The notes under the pieces were generated by a model that saw nothing but the letters and a program-made list of their open reading frames with translations, was not told the DNA's origin and ran no database searches. A stretch of DNA of 64,000 bases from Sediminitomix flava (GTDB lineage: Bacteria; Bacteroidota; Bacteroidia; Cytophagales; Flammeovirgaceae): the NCBI RefSeq assembly GCF_003149185.1, contig NZ_QGDO01000001.1, positions 1,240,001-1,304,000 on the forward strand, written 5' to 3'. The stretch's first letter is position 1. Each line of letters opens with the position of its first letter. Below, piece after piece: positions 34,478-43,930 of the stretch. The position numbers were made by a program, and so were the translations under genes.

Positions 34478-37400
34478 ATGGCAGATCAGAAAAAGAGATT
34501 AGGCGCCGTTGCTAGAGAACTTAACGTAGGAAAAGAAACTATTGTCCAAAAACTTAAGGACAAAGGGTTTGATATTAAGAACTCACCGAATACTAGACTT
34601 TCGAGTGAGCAATATGCTATACTAGAAAAAATGTATGCATCTTCTAAAGCTGACAAAGAAGAAGCAGCAGATATCTCTATAGGCTCCAAAGTACAGAATA
34701 CTGTTATTTCTGCCCGCAAATCTGGTGAACAAACTTCAGAAGAAGAAAAAGCTGAAGCCAACAAAGAGGCTACTACTCCATCTTCAGAAGAAAAACAGAC
34801 AAGCGCAGCAGAGAGCAATAGCTCTGAAGAAGCTAAAACTGCAGAACCAGAAAAATACCGTGCCATCCACAAGCCAAAAGTTCTTGGCAAGATTGATCTG
34901 GATGCTAGTAAAAAATCTACTCCTAAAAAAGAAGATAAGGTCACTCCCCCTTCTGACCAAGCTAAGAAAGAAGCTGCTCCAAAAACAGAAGCCGCTACTC
35001 CTAAGCAAGAGCCTAAGGTAGAGAAAACTACTCCTCCTGCTCCAGAGAAGCCTAAAACAGAGGCTCCAAAAACCGAAACTAAAACTCAACAATCTCAGCC
35101 AAAAGAGGCTACTAAAGAAACTAATTTAGGAAGTCAAAAATCGTCTGAGCCTAGTTCTTCTGCTACTCCTAAAAAGGAGAATGCAGCTAAAGAAACACCA
35201 AAGGTGGAAGCTAAGAAGACGCAAACTCCTAAAGAAGCTACTTCTTCGTCTGAATCTTCAACTCCTAAAAGAGAGAAAACTGAAGAGTCTACAAAGAGTA
35301 CGGTAAAGCAAGATGATCCTAAGACCGAACCTAAAAAATCTGAAGCGACTTCAAAGGCTTCCGAAGAAGTAAACAAACAATCATCAGCAAAAGAGAAGGA
35401 AGAAAACGTGACAGTACAAGAAGACGATACTAAACTAGAAACAATAGAGGCAAAAGCTGATAAATTACAAGGTCTTAAGGTTGTCGGTAAAATTGAATTA
35501 CCAGATACTCGACGTCGTAAAGCTAAGCCTGTTGCTTCTTCAGATGCATCTCCGAAGAAAGATAGAAAGAAGAAGAGAAGAACAAAAGACGGTTCAGATC
35601 AACCTACAGGTCAAAGAAGACAGCAAGGAGGAGATCAGCAAAAGTCTAATGACAATAGAGGCGGAGGAAATCGCCAAGATAACAGAGGCGGAGGAAATCG
35701 CCCTGACAACAGAGGTGGTGGTAACCGTCCTGACAACAGAGGTGGTGGTAATCGCCCTGACAACAGAGGCGGCGGTGCTCGTCCTGATAACAGAGGTGGC
35801 GGTGCTCGTCCTGACAACAGAGGTGGTGGTAACCAAGGAAATCAGGGGAACCAACAACAAGGTGGCGGTAGAGGAAACGACAACCGCGGAAAAGGTAAAA
35901 GAAAAGAAGTATCTGCTAAAGACGTTAAACAAGGCATGAAGTCTACTATGGCTCGTATGAGTGGTGGTAGAGGTGGAAACCAAAGAGGTGCCAAACGTAG
36001 CAAATACAAAAAAGATAAACGTTCTCAATTAGCTGAGCAACAAGCAGCAGCAATGGAGCGTGAAATGAAGGAAGCAAGCATCTTAAGAGTAACAGAGTTT
36101 ATCTCTGCTAACGAGCTTGCAACCCTAATGAATGTTGGTGTCAACGACATCATCGCTTCATGTATGGGATTGGGTATGTTCATCTCTATCAACCAACGTT
36201 TGGATGAAGAGCAAATCCAATTGATTGCTGAAGAATTTAACTTTGAAGTTGTCTTTACTTCTGCGGAAGAAGAATTCGATGTAGAACTTGAAGAAAAAGA
36301 CAAAGAAGAAGATCTTCAAACAAGAGCTCCAATCGTTACGATCATGGGTCACGTTGACCACGGTAAAACGTCCCTACTTGACTACATCCGTAATGCTAAT
36401 GTAGCTGACGGTGAAGCAGGGGGTATTACTCAGCACATTGGTGCTTATGACGTAACAACGCAAAGTGGTAAGCGTATTGCATTCCTTGATACGCCAGGTC
36501 ACGAAGCCTTTACAGCGATGCGTGCTCGTGGTGCGAAACTTACTGACGTTGCAATTATCGTAATTGCGGCCGATGATAATGTCATGCCACAAACAGTTGA
36601 AGCAATTAATCACGCACAGGTTGCCGGTGTACCAATCGTATTTGCGATTAACAAAATCGATAAACCAGGTGCAAATTCTAATAAAATCAAGGAAGAGCTT
36701 TCTCAAATGAATATCCTTGTAGAAGATTGGGGTGGTAAATACCAATGCTACGAAATCTCTGCAAAGAAAGGTTTGGGTATCGAAGATCTTCTTGAAGGGG
36801 TATCACTTGAAGCAGAAATGCTTGAATTGAAAGCTAACCCTGAGAAAAAAGCAGTAGGTACAGTAGTTGAAGCCTCTCTAGATAAAGGTAGAGGTTATGT
36901 AGCTACAATGCTTGTACAAGCAGGTACACTATCTGTTGGAGACGTAATGTTAGCAGGTGCTTACTACGGTAAAGTAAAAGCCATGACTGACCACAGAGGT
37001 AAACGCTTGAAGAAAGTAGGTCCTTCTACACCAGTTCAGGTTCTTGGTCTAAACGGAGCACCTCAAGCAGGTGATAAGTTGAACATCATGGACACTGACC
37101 GTGAAGCTCGTGAAATTGCAACGAAACGTGAGCAAATCTTGCGTGCACAATCTATTAAGACTACACAACGTACTACGCTTGATATGATTGGTAAGCGTAT
37201 CGCTCAAGGTAGCTTCCAGCAGTTGAACTTGATCATCAAGGGTGACGTGGATGGTTCAGTTGAAGCACTTTCTGATTCATTATTGAAACTATCAACAGAC
37301 GAAGTGGAAGTAAGAATTATCCACAAAGCAGTTGGTGCGATTTCAGAGTCAGATGTAATGCTTGCAGCAGCTGATACAGAAACAGCAACTACTATGATCG

Positions 37401-37867
37401 GTTTCCAAGTACGTCCTACGCCAAATGCGCGTAAGCTTGCAGAGAAGGAAGGTATCGAAATCCGTACTTACTCAGTAATCTATGACGCTATCAACGATGT
37501 GAAAGCTGCGATGGAAGGTATGCTTGCTCCAGAAATCGAAGAAGTTGTTGTGGGTAACGTTGAGATTCGTGAAGTCTTCAAAATCTCTAAAATTGGTACG
37601 ATTGCCGGATGTTTCGTTACAGATGGTTACATCAAGCGTAACTCTAAAATTCGCTTGATCCGTGAAGGTATCGTAATCTACGGTGGTGAGAACGGTGGTG
37701 AAATCAATGCTCTGAAACGTTTCAAAGACGACGTAAGCGAAGTGAAGAAAGGTTACGAGTGTGGTTTGAGCCTAACAAATTACAACGATATCAAAATTGG
37801 TGATGTGATTGAGGTATTCGAAGAAAGAGAAGTGAAAAGAACACTTGCTGACTCGAAGAAATCATAA
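34478..37867 (+). CDS. infB: Translation initiation factor IF-2, long form
   Basis: GTPase that delivers initiator tRNA to the 30S subunit; 1129 residues, against about 890 in E. coli. In order: an IF2_N-like N-terminal motif (about 1-55), a low-complexity linker rich in Lys, Glu, Pro, Thr and Ser (about 60-350), a segment of seven DNRGGGxRP repeats (392-454), a second IF2_N region (about 530-605), then the G domain with G1 GHVDHGKT (624-631), G3 DTPGHEAF, G4 NKID and the C-terminal IF2 domains with the tRNA-binding end. The functional core is intact. The linker and RGG-like repeats are unusual in extent and are likely to be disordered and basic, with possible RNA binding. It has its own promoter and a clear terminator. 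Confidence 0.97.
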   Translation: MADQKKRLGAVARELNVGKETIVQKLKDKGFDIKNSPNTRLSSEQYAILEKMYASSKADKEEAADISIGSKVQNTVISARKSGEQTSEEEKAEANKEATTPSSEEKQTSAAESNSSEEAKTAEPEKYRAIHKPKVLGKIDLDASKKSTPKKEDKVTPPSDQAKKEAAPKTEAATPKQEPKVEKTTPPAPEKPKTEAPKTETKTQQSQPKEATKETNLGSQKSSEPSSSATPKKENAAKETPKVEAKKTQTPKEATSSSESSTPKREKTEESTKSTVKQDDPKTEPKKSEATSKASEEVNKQSSAKEKEENVTVQEDDTKLETIEAKADKLQGLKVVGKIELPDTRRRKAKPVASSDASPKKDRKKKRRTKDGSDQPTGQRRQQGGDQQKSNDNRGGGNRQDNRGGGNRPDNRGGGNRPDNRGGGNRPDNRGGGARPDNRGGGARPDNRGGGNQGNQGNQQQGGGRGNDNRGKGKRKEVSAKDVKQGMKSTMARMSGGRGGNQRGAKRSKYKKDKRSQLAEQQAAAMEREMKEASILRVTEFISANELATLMNVGVNDIIASCMGLGMFISINQRLDEEQIQLIAEEFNFEVVFTSAEEEFDVELEEKDKEEDLQTRAPIVTIMGHVDHGKTSLLDYIRNANVADGEAGGITQHIGAYDVTTQSGKRIAFLDTPGHEAFTAMRARGAKLTDVAIIVIAADDNVMPQTVEAINHAQVAGVPIVFAINKIDKPGANSNKIKEELSQMNILVEDWGGKYQCYEISAKKGLGIEDLLEGVSLEAEMLELKANPEKKAVGTVVEASLDKGRGYVATMLVQAGTLSVGDVMLAGAYYGKVKAMTDHRGKRLKKVGPSTPVQVLGLNGAPQAGDKLNIMDTDREAREIATKREQILRAQSIKTTQRTTLDMIGKRIAQGSFQQLNLIIKGDVDGSVEALSDSLLKLSTDEVEVRIIHKAVGAISESDVMLAAADTETATTMIGFQVRPTPNARKLAEKEGIEIRTYSVIYDAINDVKAAMEGMLAPEIEEVVVGNVEIREVFKISKIGTIAGCFVTDGYIKRNSKIRLIREGIVIYGGENGGEINALKRFKDDVSEVKKGYECGLSLTNYNDIKIGDVIEVFEEREVKRTLADSKKS
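35651..35839 (+). repeat. Seven 27-bp tandem repeats within infB
   Basis: Seven in-frame units of GA[CT]AA[CT]AGAGG..GG.GGT... encode DNRGGG(N/A)RP. Units 3 and 4 are nearly identical, the others differ mostly at third positions. Copy number may vary between strains. Confidence 0.9.
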
Positions 37868-37892
37868 TCGTTATCAACACGATAAATATATT

Positions 37893-37927
37893 AAGCCCGA
37901 TTCTAGAAATAGAATCGGGCTTTTTTT
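37893..37927 (+). terminator. Terminator of infB
   Basis: Perfect 13-bp stem AAGCCCGATTCTA / TAGAATCGGGCTT with a GAAA loop and seven T. Confidence 0.92.
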
Positions 37928-37947
37928 AAATCAAAAGATTAAAACTC

Positions 37948-39060
37948 TTATTTGTTCACTATAAACTGGTGATCAATACCAAACCTATCCATTACCCAAA
38001 CTGCTTCTTGGCGGTAAATGTACTTTCCTCCAGCCACTGTAATTGAAGGCTTCCCATTATATCCTCCACTCCCCCATGAATATTTTATAATAGCTGGTAC
38101 TTTATAAAACTTTGAATAATCTTTATTTGCCATCATAAAATTTACTTCTACCCACTTAGAATCTAATTTTCTAATCGCCCAAGAATCATAATTTCCATGT
38201 ACATTATAGAGAATCATATGTACATAATCTTCATCTTGTTTTTGAATCTTAGTGACCATCTGATCAATCTCGTTTTGTGTGAGAAACATCAAATCATTAA
38301 TCCTTTGCTTGGTAGAAAACCAACACTCTTTGGCAATATGATCAATCATTTTTTGTTCATCATCAAAACCAACTAATTGAAATTCTTTACTAATTGGTGT
38401 TTTCCCCGTTTTAGAAGTGAACTCAATCTTGCAATCGAGTGACTCTGGGAATTTCCCATTAGCTTTATAGTAGTTCATAAGCTCAAAACGTACTACAGAG
38501 CTTTTATAGGTATGGTCATCTCTGTAGTAATTATCTGCATTAAAAACATAAGTCAAAGCACCTTTCTGATTATGAATAGAGCCCATACCGTTATACTCTC
38601 CCGAATATTTCCCACAGAAAACTTTAGACGTTCCGTTGCTTGCTTGAAAACTAATATTACCACCTACTTTATTCTTATTAAGAACATACCCCCCTCGCTG
38701 ATTTGATTGCATAAACAAGTTTGCACCATCTTCAATCATACATAAGGTGTACTTTTCTAATTCCCAAAAGTTAAGCGTTGGCTTCTCTTCTAAAATGAGA
38801 CCTTTACTACTTAACTTCCCATTCGAAATACTGAAGACATCTTCTAAACGATTTACTGTGTTCGGGACAATTGCAATTGTTCCTGTAATCGCAGACATGA
38901 TTTCTGGATTATCATTAAAAATCTTTTGCTCTGCTTTTGTAGTCTCCCCTTTTTTAGGTCCCAAACCATAAGCTTTTTTCAGTTTACCTAAATACCCCTG
39001 TGCAGTAGTCAAATGGCATGTAAACAGAATAATGATACTTGAAAGCAATACTTTTTTCAT
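37948..39060 (-). CDS. Secreted hypothetical protein
   Basis: 370 residues. The ATG at 39060 is preferred over 39105 because it opens a signal peptide (MKKVLLSSIIILFTC, cleavage near TTAQ). The mature part has no recognised domain. It contains two fairly ordered regions, about 100-220 (Gly-rich with GYVLNKNKVGGNI) and about 280-365 (ending in VMDRFGIDHQFIV). No lipobox and no barrel pattern are evident. It shares its upstream region with the divergent hybrid kinase at 39268, so the two may be co-regulated. Function unknown. Confidence 0.6.
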   Translation of the reverse strand: MKKVLLSSIIILFTCHLTTAQGYLGKLKKAYGLGPKKGETTKAEQKIFNDNPEIMSAITGTIAIVPNTVNRLEDVFSISNGKLSSKGLILEEKPTLNFWELEKYTLCMIEDGANLFMQSNQRGGYVLNKNKVGGNISFQASNGTSKVFCGKYSGEYNGMGSIHNQKGALTYVFNADNYYRDDHTYKSSVVRFELMNYYKANGKFPESLDCKIEFTSKTGKTPISKEFQLVGFDDEQKMIDHIAKECWFSTKQRINDLMFLTQNEIDQMVTKIQKQDEDYVHMILYNVHGNYDSWAIRKLDSKWVEVNFMMANKDYSKFYKVPAIIKYSWGSGGYNGKPSITVAGGKYIYRQEAVWVMDRFGIDHQFIVNK

Positions 39061-39124
39061 AAAATGAAATTTATAGTGATTCAAAAAAAACACTACAAAT
39101 ATCATTTCATTTTATTTCTAGATT

Positions 39125-39192
39125 CATTCATTTATATCCACTCAGCATTCATAAACAGCCACAAATCAGTCAATAGTGGTCACAAAACACTC
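39125..39192. promoter_or_regulatory. Two sets of 21-bp-spaced direct repeats
   Basis: CATTCATTTA (39125) and CATTCATAAA (39146) match 8 of 10; CACAAATCAGTC (39160) and CACAAAACACTC (39181) match 10 of 12. Both pairs repeat at exactly 21 bases, the usual spacing of AraC-type half-sites, in the region between the secreted protein and the AraC-type kinase. Confidence 0.45.
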
Positions 39193-39267
39193 ATTTAAGT
39201 TGAAATACATTCTATTAAAATATAAATTGATTACTATACTCAGATCACAGCAGAACATTACTACTAC

Positions 39268-41352
39268 ATGACTTTCTATTGGCTTGAATATCTTATTGAT
39301 ATTGGGACTGGAAACGGAAATACGAAAGATGATGATAAAAAAGTAAGGTATTTAAATATCTACACTTATGCTTGGCAAGTTGTCGTCATCATTTCCAGTA
39401 TTTTTAATTACATATTGAATATGTGGCGATGGGATGAACAAATCATTCTTTTTGCAGGCTTTATATTTTGTGCTATTTCCCAAATTTTACAAGCCTTCAG
39501 AATGTACAGTCTTGCAAGAGGTCTGATCATTCTGATGTCTTTTGCTCATGGCTACTTGTACCCCAATGTTATTTTGCCAAGTACACTGATGGAGTATTAC
39601 CTTATTTTCCCCCTCATTCTAATCTTGGTTTTGTATGAAGATAAGTGGGTTTATTATGTGACCTTAACTGTCGCAACAATCACCTTTACCCTCCCTAATT
39701 ATTTTTTTCTTCATTATCCCATTGAAACCTTCAATCAAGTAAGCAATCCAATTTTCTTCATAGTACTCTTTTTGGCATTTCTTTTCTTCAAGAATCAGAA
39801 TACTAAAAATGAACGACTACTCGAAAAGCAAAAGAATGAAGCACTACAACAGAAAGTTATTATAGAAAACCAGAAAAAAGAACTAGAAGAATTGAATCGA
39901 TTTCAGACGAAATTCTTTGTCAATATTTCGCATGAATTAAGAACTCCTCTTACATTAATTGACGGATATATTCACCAAATATCTACTCCTTTAGATGAAG
40001 TTCAACTAATCTCAAAACAGACTCAAAAGATGACGCATATCGTGAATGATATGTTAGATATCTCTAAAACTAAATTCAATAAACTAGAATTAAGGCTAAT
40101 TGATGTTGATTTTTGTGAACTTATCTACAAAGTATATTCCTCTTTTTTACCAGCCTTCGAGCAAAAAGGTATTTCTCTAACGCTTCATTCAAGCCTTAAA
40201 AAGGCCTATATCAAAGCTGACTACTTGTACCTTGAGCGTGCATTTAACAATATCATCCACAATGGGCTTAAGTTCACAAATACAGGAGGAAGTCTTGAAA
40301 TCAATATCCATGATTTTCAAAATGAATTGTTTATCAAAATTATAGATAACGGTATTGGTATCAATGAAGTAGACCTACAACATATCTTCAAACGATTCTA
40401 TCAAGGAACAAATGATATTAATACGGCTGAAGGAAGTGGAATAGGCTTATCCTTCACTAAAGACATCATAGAACTCCATCATGGTAAGATTTCTATTGAA
40501 AGTAAAGAAGGAAATGGTACTCAAATTTTTGTAAATCTCCCCCTTCTCGAATCTCAAGAAGGTACAATTACGAGTAATGAACTACCTAACTCACAAATAT
40601 CAGATCATATACATCAAACAGCTCAAAATGCCAAACGAATTCTTCTAGTTGAGGATCATGATGAAATGCGACAGTATCTAAAAACTTTATTAAAAGACTT
40701 CCAAATATTTGAGGCTTCTGATGGTGAAGATGCGCTTAAAGTTCTTTCTCAGAAAGAGATTGACTACATCATTACCGATTATATGATGCCCAAAATGGAT
40801 GGTCATAAGTTGGTAAGAAAAATCAAAGCGCTAAATATTGACATTCCTATTTTAATACTCACTGCAAGAATTGACCTAGAGGGCAAACTCAATTTATTGA
40901 GACTTGGTGTTGATGATTACCTCCATAAACCTTTCAGCAAAGAAGAATTACTTATACGTATAAACAGAGCATTAAAAAATTACGACATAAGAAAAAGCTT
41001 CAACACTAAAGAAGATATTCCAACAGAAAAAACGGAGATCGTTAATCCTTTCCTCGAACAACTGAAGCTATTTATCAAAGATCATTGTGCAATCTCAAAT
41101 TTTGGACTTCAAGATATTTGTGATGAATTGGCTTTATCCCAAAGTTCTTTATATCGAAAAGTAAAATCACTTACAGGACTTAGCCCTAATGAATTTGTGA
41201 GAGATGTAAAACTAGAAAAAGCGAAAACCCTAGTCGATCAGAAAGTCTATTCAACCCACAAAGAACTTAGCTATGCCGTTGGCTTCTCCAAAACTGCGTA
41301 CTTCATTCAACTCTATCAACAGCGCTACGGTAGAAAACCATTTGATAAATAG
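39268..41352 (+). CDS. Membrane hybrid kinase-receiver-AraC regulator
   Basis: 694-residue single-protein signalling system. The N-terminal 175 residues have about five or six membrane spans and no large periplasmic domain, unlike the propeller type at 216. Then a coiled coil (about 180-210), HisKA with phospho-His222 (SHELRTP), ATPase with N box near 328 and G boxes at DNGIGI and GSGIGLS, receiver with Asp504 (ITDYMMPKMDG) and a C-terminal AraC helix-turn-helix (about 605-690). The sensing part sits in the membrane, so the signal may be lipophilic, membrane state or a partner protein. All catalytic residues are present. It precedes the TetR gene by 118 bases in the same direction. Confidence 0.93.
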   Translation: MTFYWLEYLIDIGTGNGNTKDDDKKVRYLNIYTYAWQVVVIISSIFNYILNMWRWDEQIILFAGFIFCAISQILQAFRMYSLARGLIILMSFAHGYLYPNVILPSTLMEYYLIFPLILILVLYEDKWVYYVTLTVATITFTLPNYFFLHYPIETFNQVSNPIFFIVLFLAFLFFKNQNTKNERLLEKQKNEALQQKVIIENQKKELEELNRFQTKFFVNISHELRTPLTLIDGYIHQISTPLDEVQLISKQTQKMTHIVNDMLDISKTKFNKLELRLIDVDFCELIYKVYSSFLPAFEQKGISLTLHSSLKKAYIKADYLYLERAFNNIIHNGLKFTNTGGSLEINIHDFQNELFIKIIDNGIGINEVDLQHIFKRFYQGTNDINTAEGSGIGLSFTKDIIELHHGKISIESKEGNGTQIFVNLPLLESQEGTITSNELPNSQISDHIHQTAQNAKRILLVEDHDEMRQYLKTLLKDFQIFEASDGEDALKVLSQKEIDYIITDYMMPKMDGHKLVRKIKALNIDIPILILTARIDLEGKLNLLRLGVDDYLHKPFSKEELLIRINRALKNYDIRKSFNTKEDIPTEKTEIVNPFLEQLKLFIKDHCAISNFGLQDICDELALSQSSLYRKVKSLTGLSPNEFVRDVKLEKAKTLVDQKVYSTHKELSYAVGFSKTAYFIQLYQQRYGRKPFDK

Positions 41353-41410
41353 CTATGCTCACCTATCTACAATAAAATTCTTTATTAATCTTCAAATAAA
41401 ATTAAACCAA

Positions 41411-41467
41411 TGTTACCTATTTACGTTTATGTTACTAAATTAGTCACATAAATAAAAATAAGTAACA
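41411..41467. promoter_or_regulatory. Symmetric four-half-site operator upstream of TetR gene
   Basis: The centre is a 27-bp near-perfect palindrome, 41426-41452 (TTTATGTTACTAA, A, TTAGTCACATAAA; one mismatch in 13). A second dyad, TGTTAC (41411-41416) and GTAACA (41462-41467), has exactly the same centre (41439). Left half-sites are 19 bases apart and so are the right ones. The outer right site touches the tetR ATG at 41471, so binding would block transcription or initiation and imply autoregulation. Confidence 0.7.
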
Positions 41468-41470
41468 TAA

Positions 41471-42040
41471 ATGACGGTAAGAGAAAAAATCATAATAGCA
41501 GCTAAAAAACTTTTTTGGAGTAACAGTATCAAGAAGGTCAGTATAGTTGATATCTGTAAGGAGGCTGAGGTGAGTAAGATGTCTTTCTACCGTCAGTTCA
41601 AGAATAAAGAGGAGCTAGTCATAGAAATCCTCGTTTATGTAAGTGAAAATGCGATAGAAGTCTATAAAGAGATTATCAATTCTGACCGTCCTTTCTCGGA
41701 ACGAATGCAAAGGCTTGTCAAAATGAAACACGATATGACTCAAGACCTTAGTCAAGATTTTTTGGAAGAAGTTTACCTAAACGGAGGTATCGGAGCCGAA
41801 AAACTTCAAGAAATGAGTCAGATTTCTATCTCTTTATTTATGCAAGACCTTGATCGTGCAAGAGCTGAAGGCGACCTCAGAAACGACTTAAGCAATGAAT
41901 TTATTCTTCATATGATGGCTCATGCTCAAAATATGATGAATGATCCAGCTTTGAGAGCCATGTATCCTAATCCTCAAGATTTGATTACAGAGGTTACGCG
42001 ATTTTTTGTTTTCGGAATTATCGGAGAAAAGAACAATTAG
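41471..42040 (+). CDS. TetR-family transcription regulator
   Basis: 189-residue repressor-type protein: N-terminal helix-turn-helix (about 10-52, IVDICKEAEVSKMSFYRQFKNKEELV) and a helical C-terminal ligand and dimer region with no recognised signature. It is the first gene of a rightward group: the barrel gene starts 19 bases after its stop, so it is probably co-transcribed with the export cassette that follows. The operator at 41411-41467 lies directly upstream. The likely role is to hold the cassette off until a ligand, perhaps the exported substrate or a membrane stress signal, releases it. Confidence 0.9.
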   Translation: MTVREKIIIAAKKLFWSNSIKKVSIVDICKEAEVSKMSFYRQFKNKEELVIEILVYVSENAIEVYKEIINSDRPFSERMQRLVKMKHDMTQDLSQDFLEEVYLNGGIGAEKLQEMSQISISLFMQDLDRARAEGDLRNDLSNEFILHMMAHAQNMMNDPALRAMYPNPQDLITEVTRFFVFGIIGEKNN

Positions 42041-42058
42041 CACACAAACTTTTTAGCT

Positions 42059-43201
42059 ATGAAAAAGCTGTACCTCCTTTTTACCATATTCTTTCTATTC
42101 AATATTTCTGCTTTTGCTCAATCTGAACTTGAGTTTAAAGGAATGTTGACGGGCTTCACTAATTATGGCGCTGAAGGCGAATACCCAATGTGGTCAGGAG
42201 CAAGATATATTCCTGAATTAGGTTATGATTTCACTTTCGACTCCCTCCAATCATTTTCTATTGAGGCAAGTGCCAACATCTATGGCTCTGTTCAATACCC
42301 TCATGAAAATGGAGCTGAATGGGATGGATACGTCAAACCTTACCGTTTGTGGGCGAGGTATAAATACAAAAATACAGAGTTACGAGTAGGGCTTCAGAAA
42401 ATAGACTTTGGTTCTTCAACACTTCTTCGCCCAATCCAATGGTTCAATGAAATTGATCCTCGTGATCCACTCGGACTTACCAATGGTATCAATGCAGCAC
42501 TAGCGCGTTACTATTTTTCCAACAATGCCAATCTTTGGCTTTGGACACTTTACGGAAATGAAGGTAGAAGAGGTTATGACCTTTTAGAATCAGATAAAAA
42601 ATCACCTGAGTTTGGTGGAAGATTCCAATACCCTGTTCCGAAAGGAGAACTTGCTTTTACCTATCATCATCGGAATGCAACCTTAGATTCTTTTGATGAA
42701 GAACTAAATCCTTTATTCATAGAAACAATAGAGAATAAATGGGGATTAGACGGAAAATGGGACGTAGGTGTCGGGCTTTGGTTTGAAGCAACTTATACCA
42801 AACAAAATCAAAACATCGGGATGTTGACTAATCAAAGCCTTGTCAATCTTGGTACAGATTACACTTTCGGACTTGGCAATGGTCTCAATGTAGTCTTGGA
42901 ACACCTCAGTGGTTTTTACGGAGAAGAATTCAATAAAACAGATTATAAAACAAATACAACAGCTACTTCTTTGGCTTATCCAATTGGTTTTTTCGACAAT
43001 ATTTCAACCATGATGTATTACGATTGGGGCACAGAAAAAGCTGGATTTTTTATCAGTTACGATCACCAATTCAATCTTTTTACAACTTACCTCATGCTCT
43101 ATTACAATCCGACAGCGGAAGAAACGCCATTCCAAACCAATGACCTTTCGCAAATGTCTCCCGGATTCGGAGCAAGAGTCATGTTAGTGTACAACCATTA
43201 A
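42059..43201 (+). CDS. Outer-membrane beta-barrel protein, first gene of the export cassette
   Basis: 380 residues with a signal peptide (MKKLYLLFTIFFLFNISAF, cleavage near FAQ). The mature protein is rich in alternating aromatic strands (LWARYKYKNTELRVGLQKIDFG, then LALARYYF-type segments) and ends in VMLVYNH, which fits an outer-membrane barrel of about 14-16 strands; there is no plug or TonB box. I do not recognise the family; porin-like and DUF1302-type barrels are the nearest in general layout. Its stop is directly followed by the start of the ABC ATPase (no bases between them), so they are translationally linked. It is probably the outer-membrane exit or acceptor of the export cassette. 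Confidence 0.75.
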   Translation: MKKLYLLFTIFFLFNISAFAQSELEFKGMLTGFTNYGAEGEYPMWSGARYIPELGYDFTFDSLQSFSIEASANIYGSVQYPHENGAEWDGYVKPYRLWARYKYKNTELRVGLQKIDFGSSTLLRPIQWFNEIDPRDPLGLTNGINAALARYYFSNNANLWLWTLYGNEGRRGYDLLESDKKSPEFGGRFQYPVPKGELAFTYHHRNATLDSFDEELNPLFIETIENKWGLDGKWDVGVGLWFEATYTKQNQNIGMLTNQSLVNLGTDYTFGLGNGLNVVLEHLSGFYGEEFNKTDYKTNTTATSLAYPIGFFDNISTMMYYDWGTEKAGFFISYDHQFNLFTTYLMLYYNPTAEETPFQTNDLSQMSPGFGARVMLVYNH

Positions 43202-43930
43202 ATGAGAACGAATATGAGCAAAGGTGAAATTATCTCGATCAAAGACGTTTCCAAGCGTTTCCCTGTTGGAGAATCAGAATTTACAGCATTGAGTCACGTG
43301 AATTTGAGCATCTCAAAAGGTGAATTTGCTGGATTAGTCGGACCAAGTGGTTCGGGAAAAACAACCCTTCTAAACTTGGTTGGCGCCCTTGACAATCCTT
43401 CCGAAGGACAAATCAATATCAGTGGAAAAGACCTAGGTGGCAATTCGGACGAAGCTTCTGCCAAATTAAGAAATGAGCACATTGGCTTTATTTTTCAAAG
43501 CTATAACCTCTTACCGGTTTACACACTTTTCGAAAATGTAGAGTTCCCTCTTCTACTCCAACACATTCCTTCTGCGGAAAGAAAGAAAATGGTGATGGAA
43601 GCACTCGAATGGGTTGGTCTTTCCGACAAAGCTCAAAAGAAACCTTCACAGATTTCTGGTGGAGAAGCACAACGTGTAGCCATTGCCCGCTCAATTGTGA
43701 AAAAGCCCGATATCGTTTTGGCTGATGAGCCAACTGCAAACTTAGATTCTAAGAATGCTTATCGCATCATGGATATTCTTCAAAAGCTAAATCGTGAATT
43801 GGGGATTACCTTCCTTTTCTCTTCGCACGATGCGAAAGTGATTCAGTATTTGGAGCGTATCATTCATTTGGAAGATGGAAAAGTTATTAAGGACGAAATC
43901 ATAGAAGCCAATGAAAAAGTTAATGCTTAA
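43202..43930 (+). CDS. ABC transporter ATPase, LolD/MacB type
   Basis: 242 residues. Walker A GPSGSGKTT (47-55), Q-loop FIFQSYNLLP, signature ISGGEAQR (variant of LSGGQ), Walker B IVLADEPT and H-loop SSHD are all present. It matches the LolD/MacB/FtsE group that drives FtsX-type permeases which do not pump through the membrane but push substrates out of it. ATG 43202 follows the barrel stop directly; ATG 43214 is a possible alternative. The 3' end overlaps the next gene by 20 bases. Confidence 0.95.
   Translation: MRTNMSKGEIISIKDVSKRFPVGESEFTALSHVNLSISKGEFAGLVGPSGSGKTTLLNLVGALDNPSEGQINISGKDLGGNSDEASAKLRNEHIGFIFQSYNLLPVYTLFENVEFPLLLQHIPSAERKKMVMEALEWVGLSDKAQKKPSQISGGEAQRVAIARSIVKKPDIVLADEPTANLDSKNAYRIMDILQKLNRELGITFLFSSHDAKVIQYLERIIHLEDGKVIKDEIIEANEKVNA

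Noticed and set aside
35651-35839. Seven regular repeats resembling a CRISPR array
   Set aside because: The 27-bp units abut with no spacers, are in frame and code for DNRGGGxRP inside infB.
35594-36028. Long minus-strand open frames opposite the infB repeats
   Set aside because: They are the reverse of a Gly/Arg-rich repeat region and have repetitive composition; the plus-strand gene is certain.
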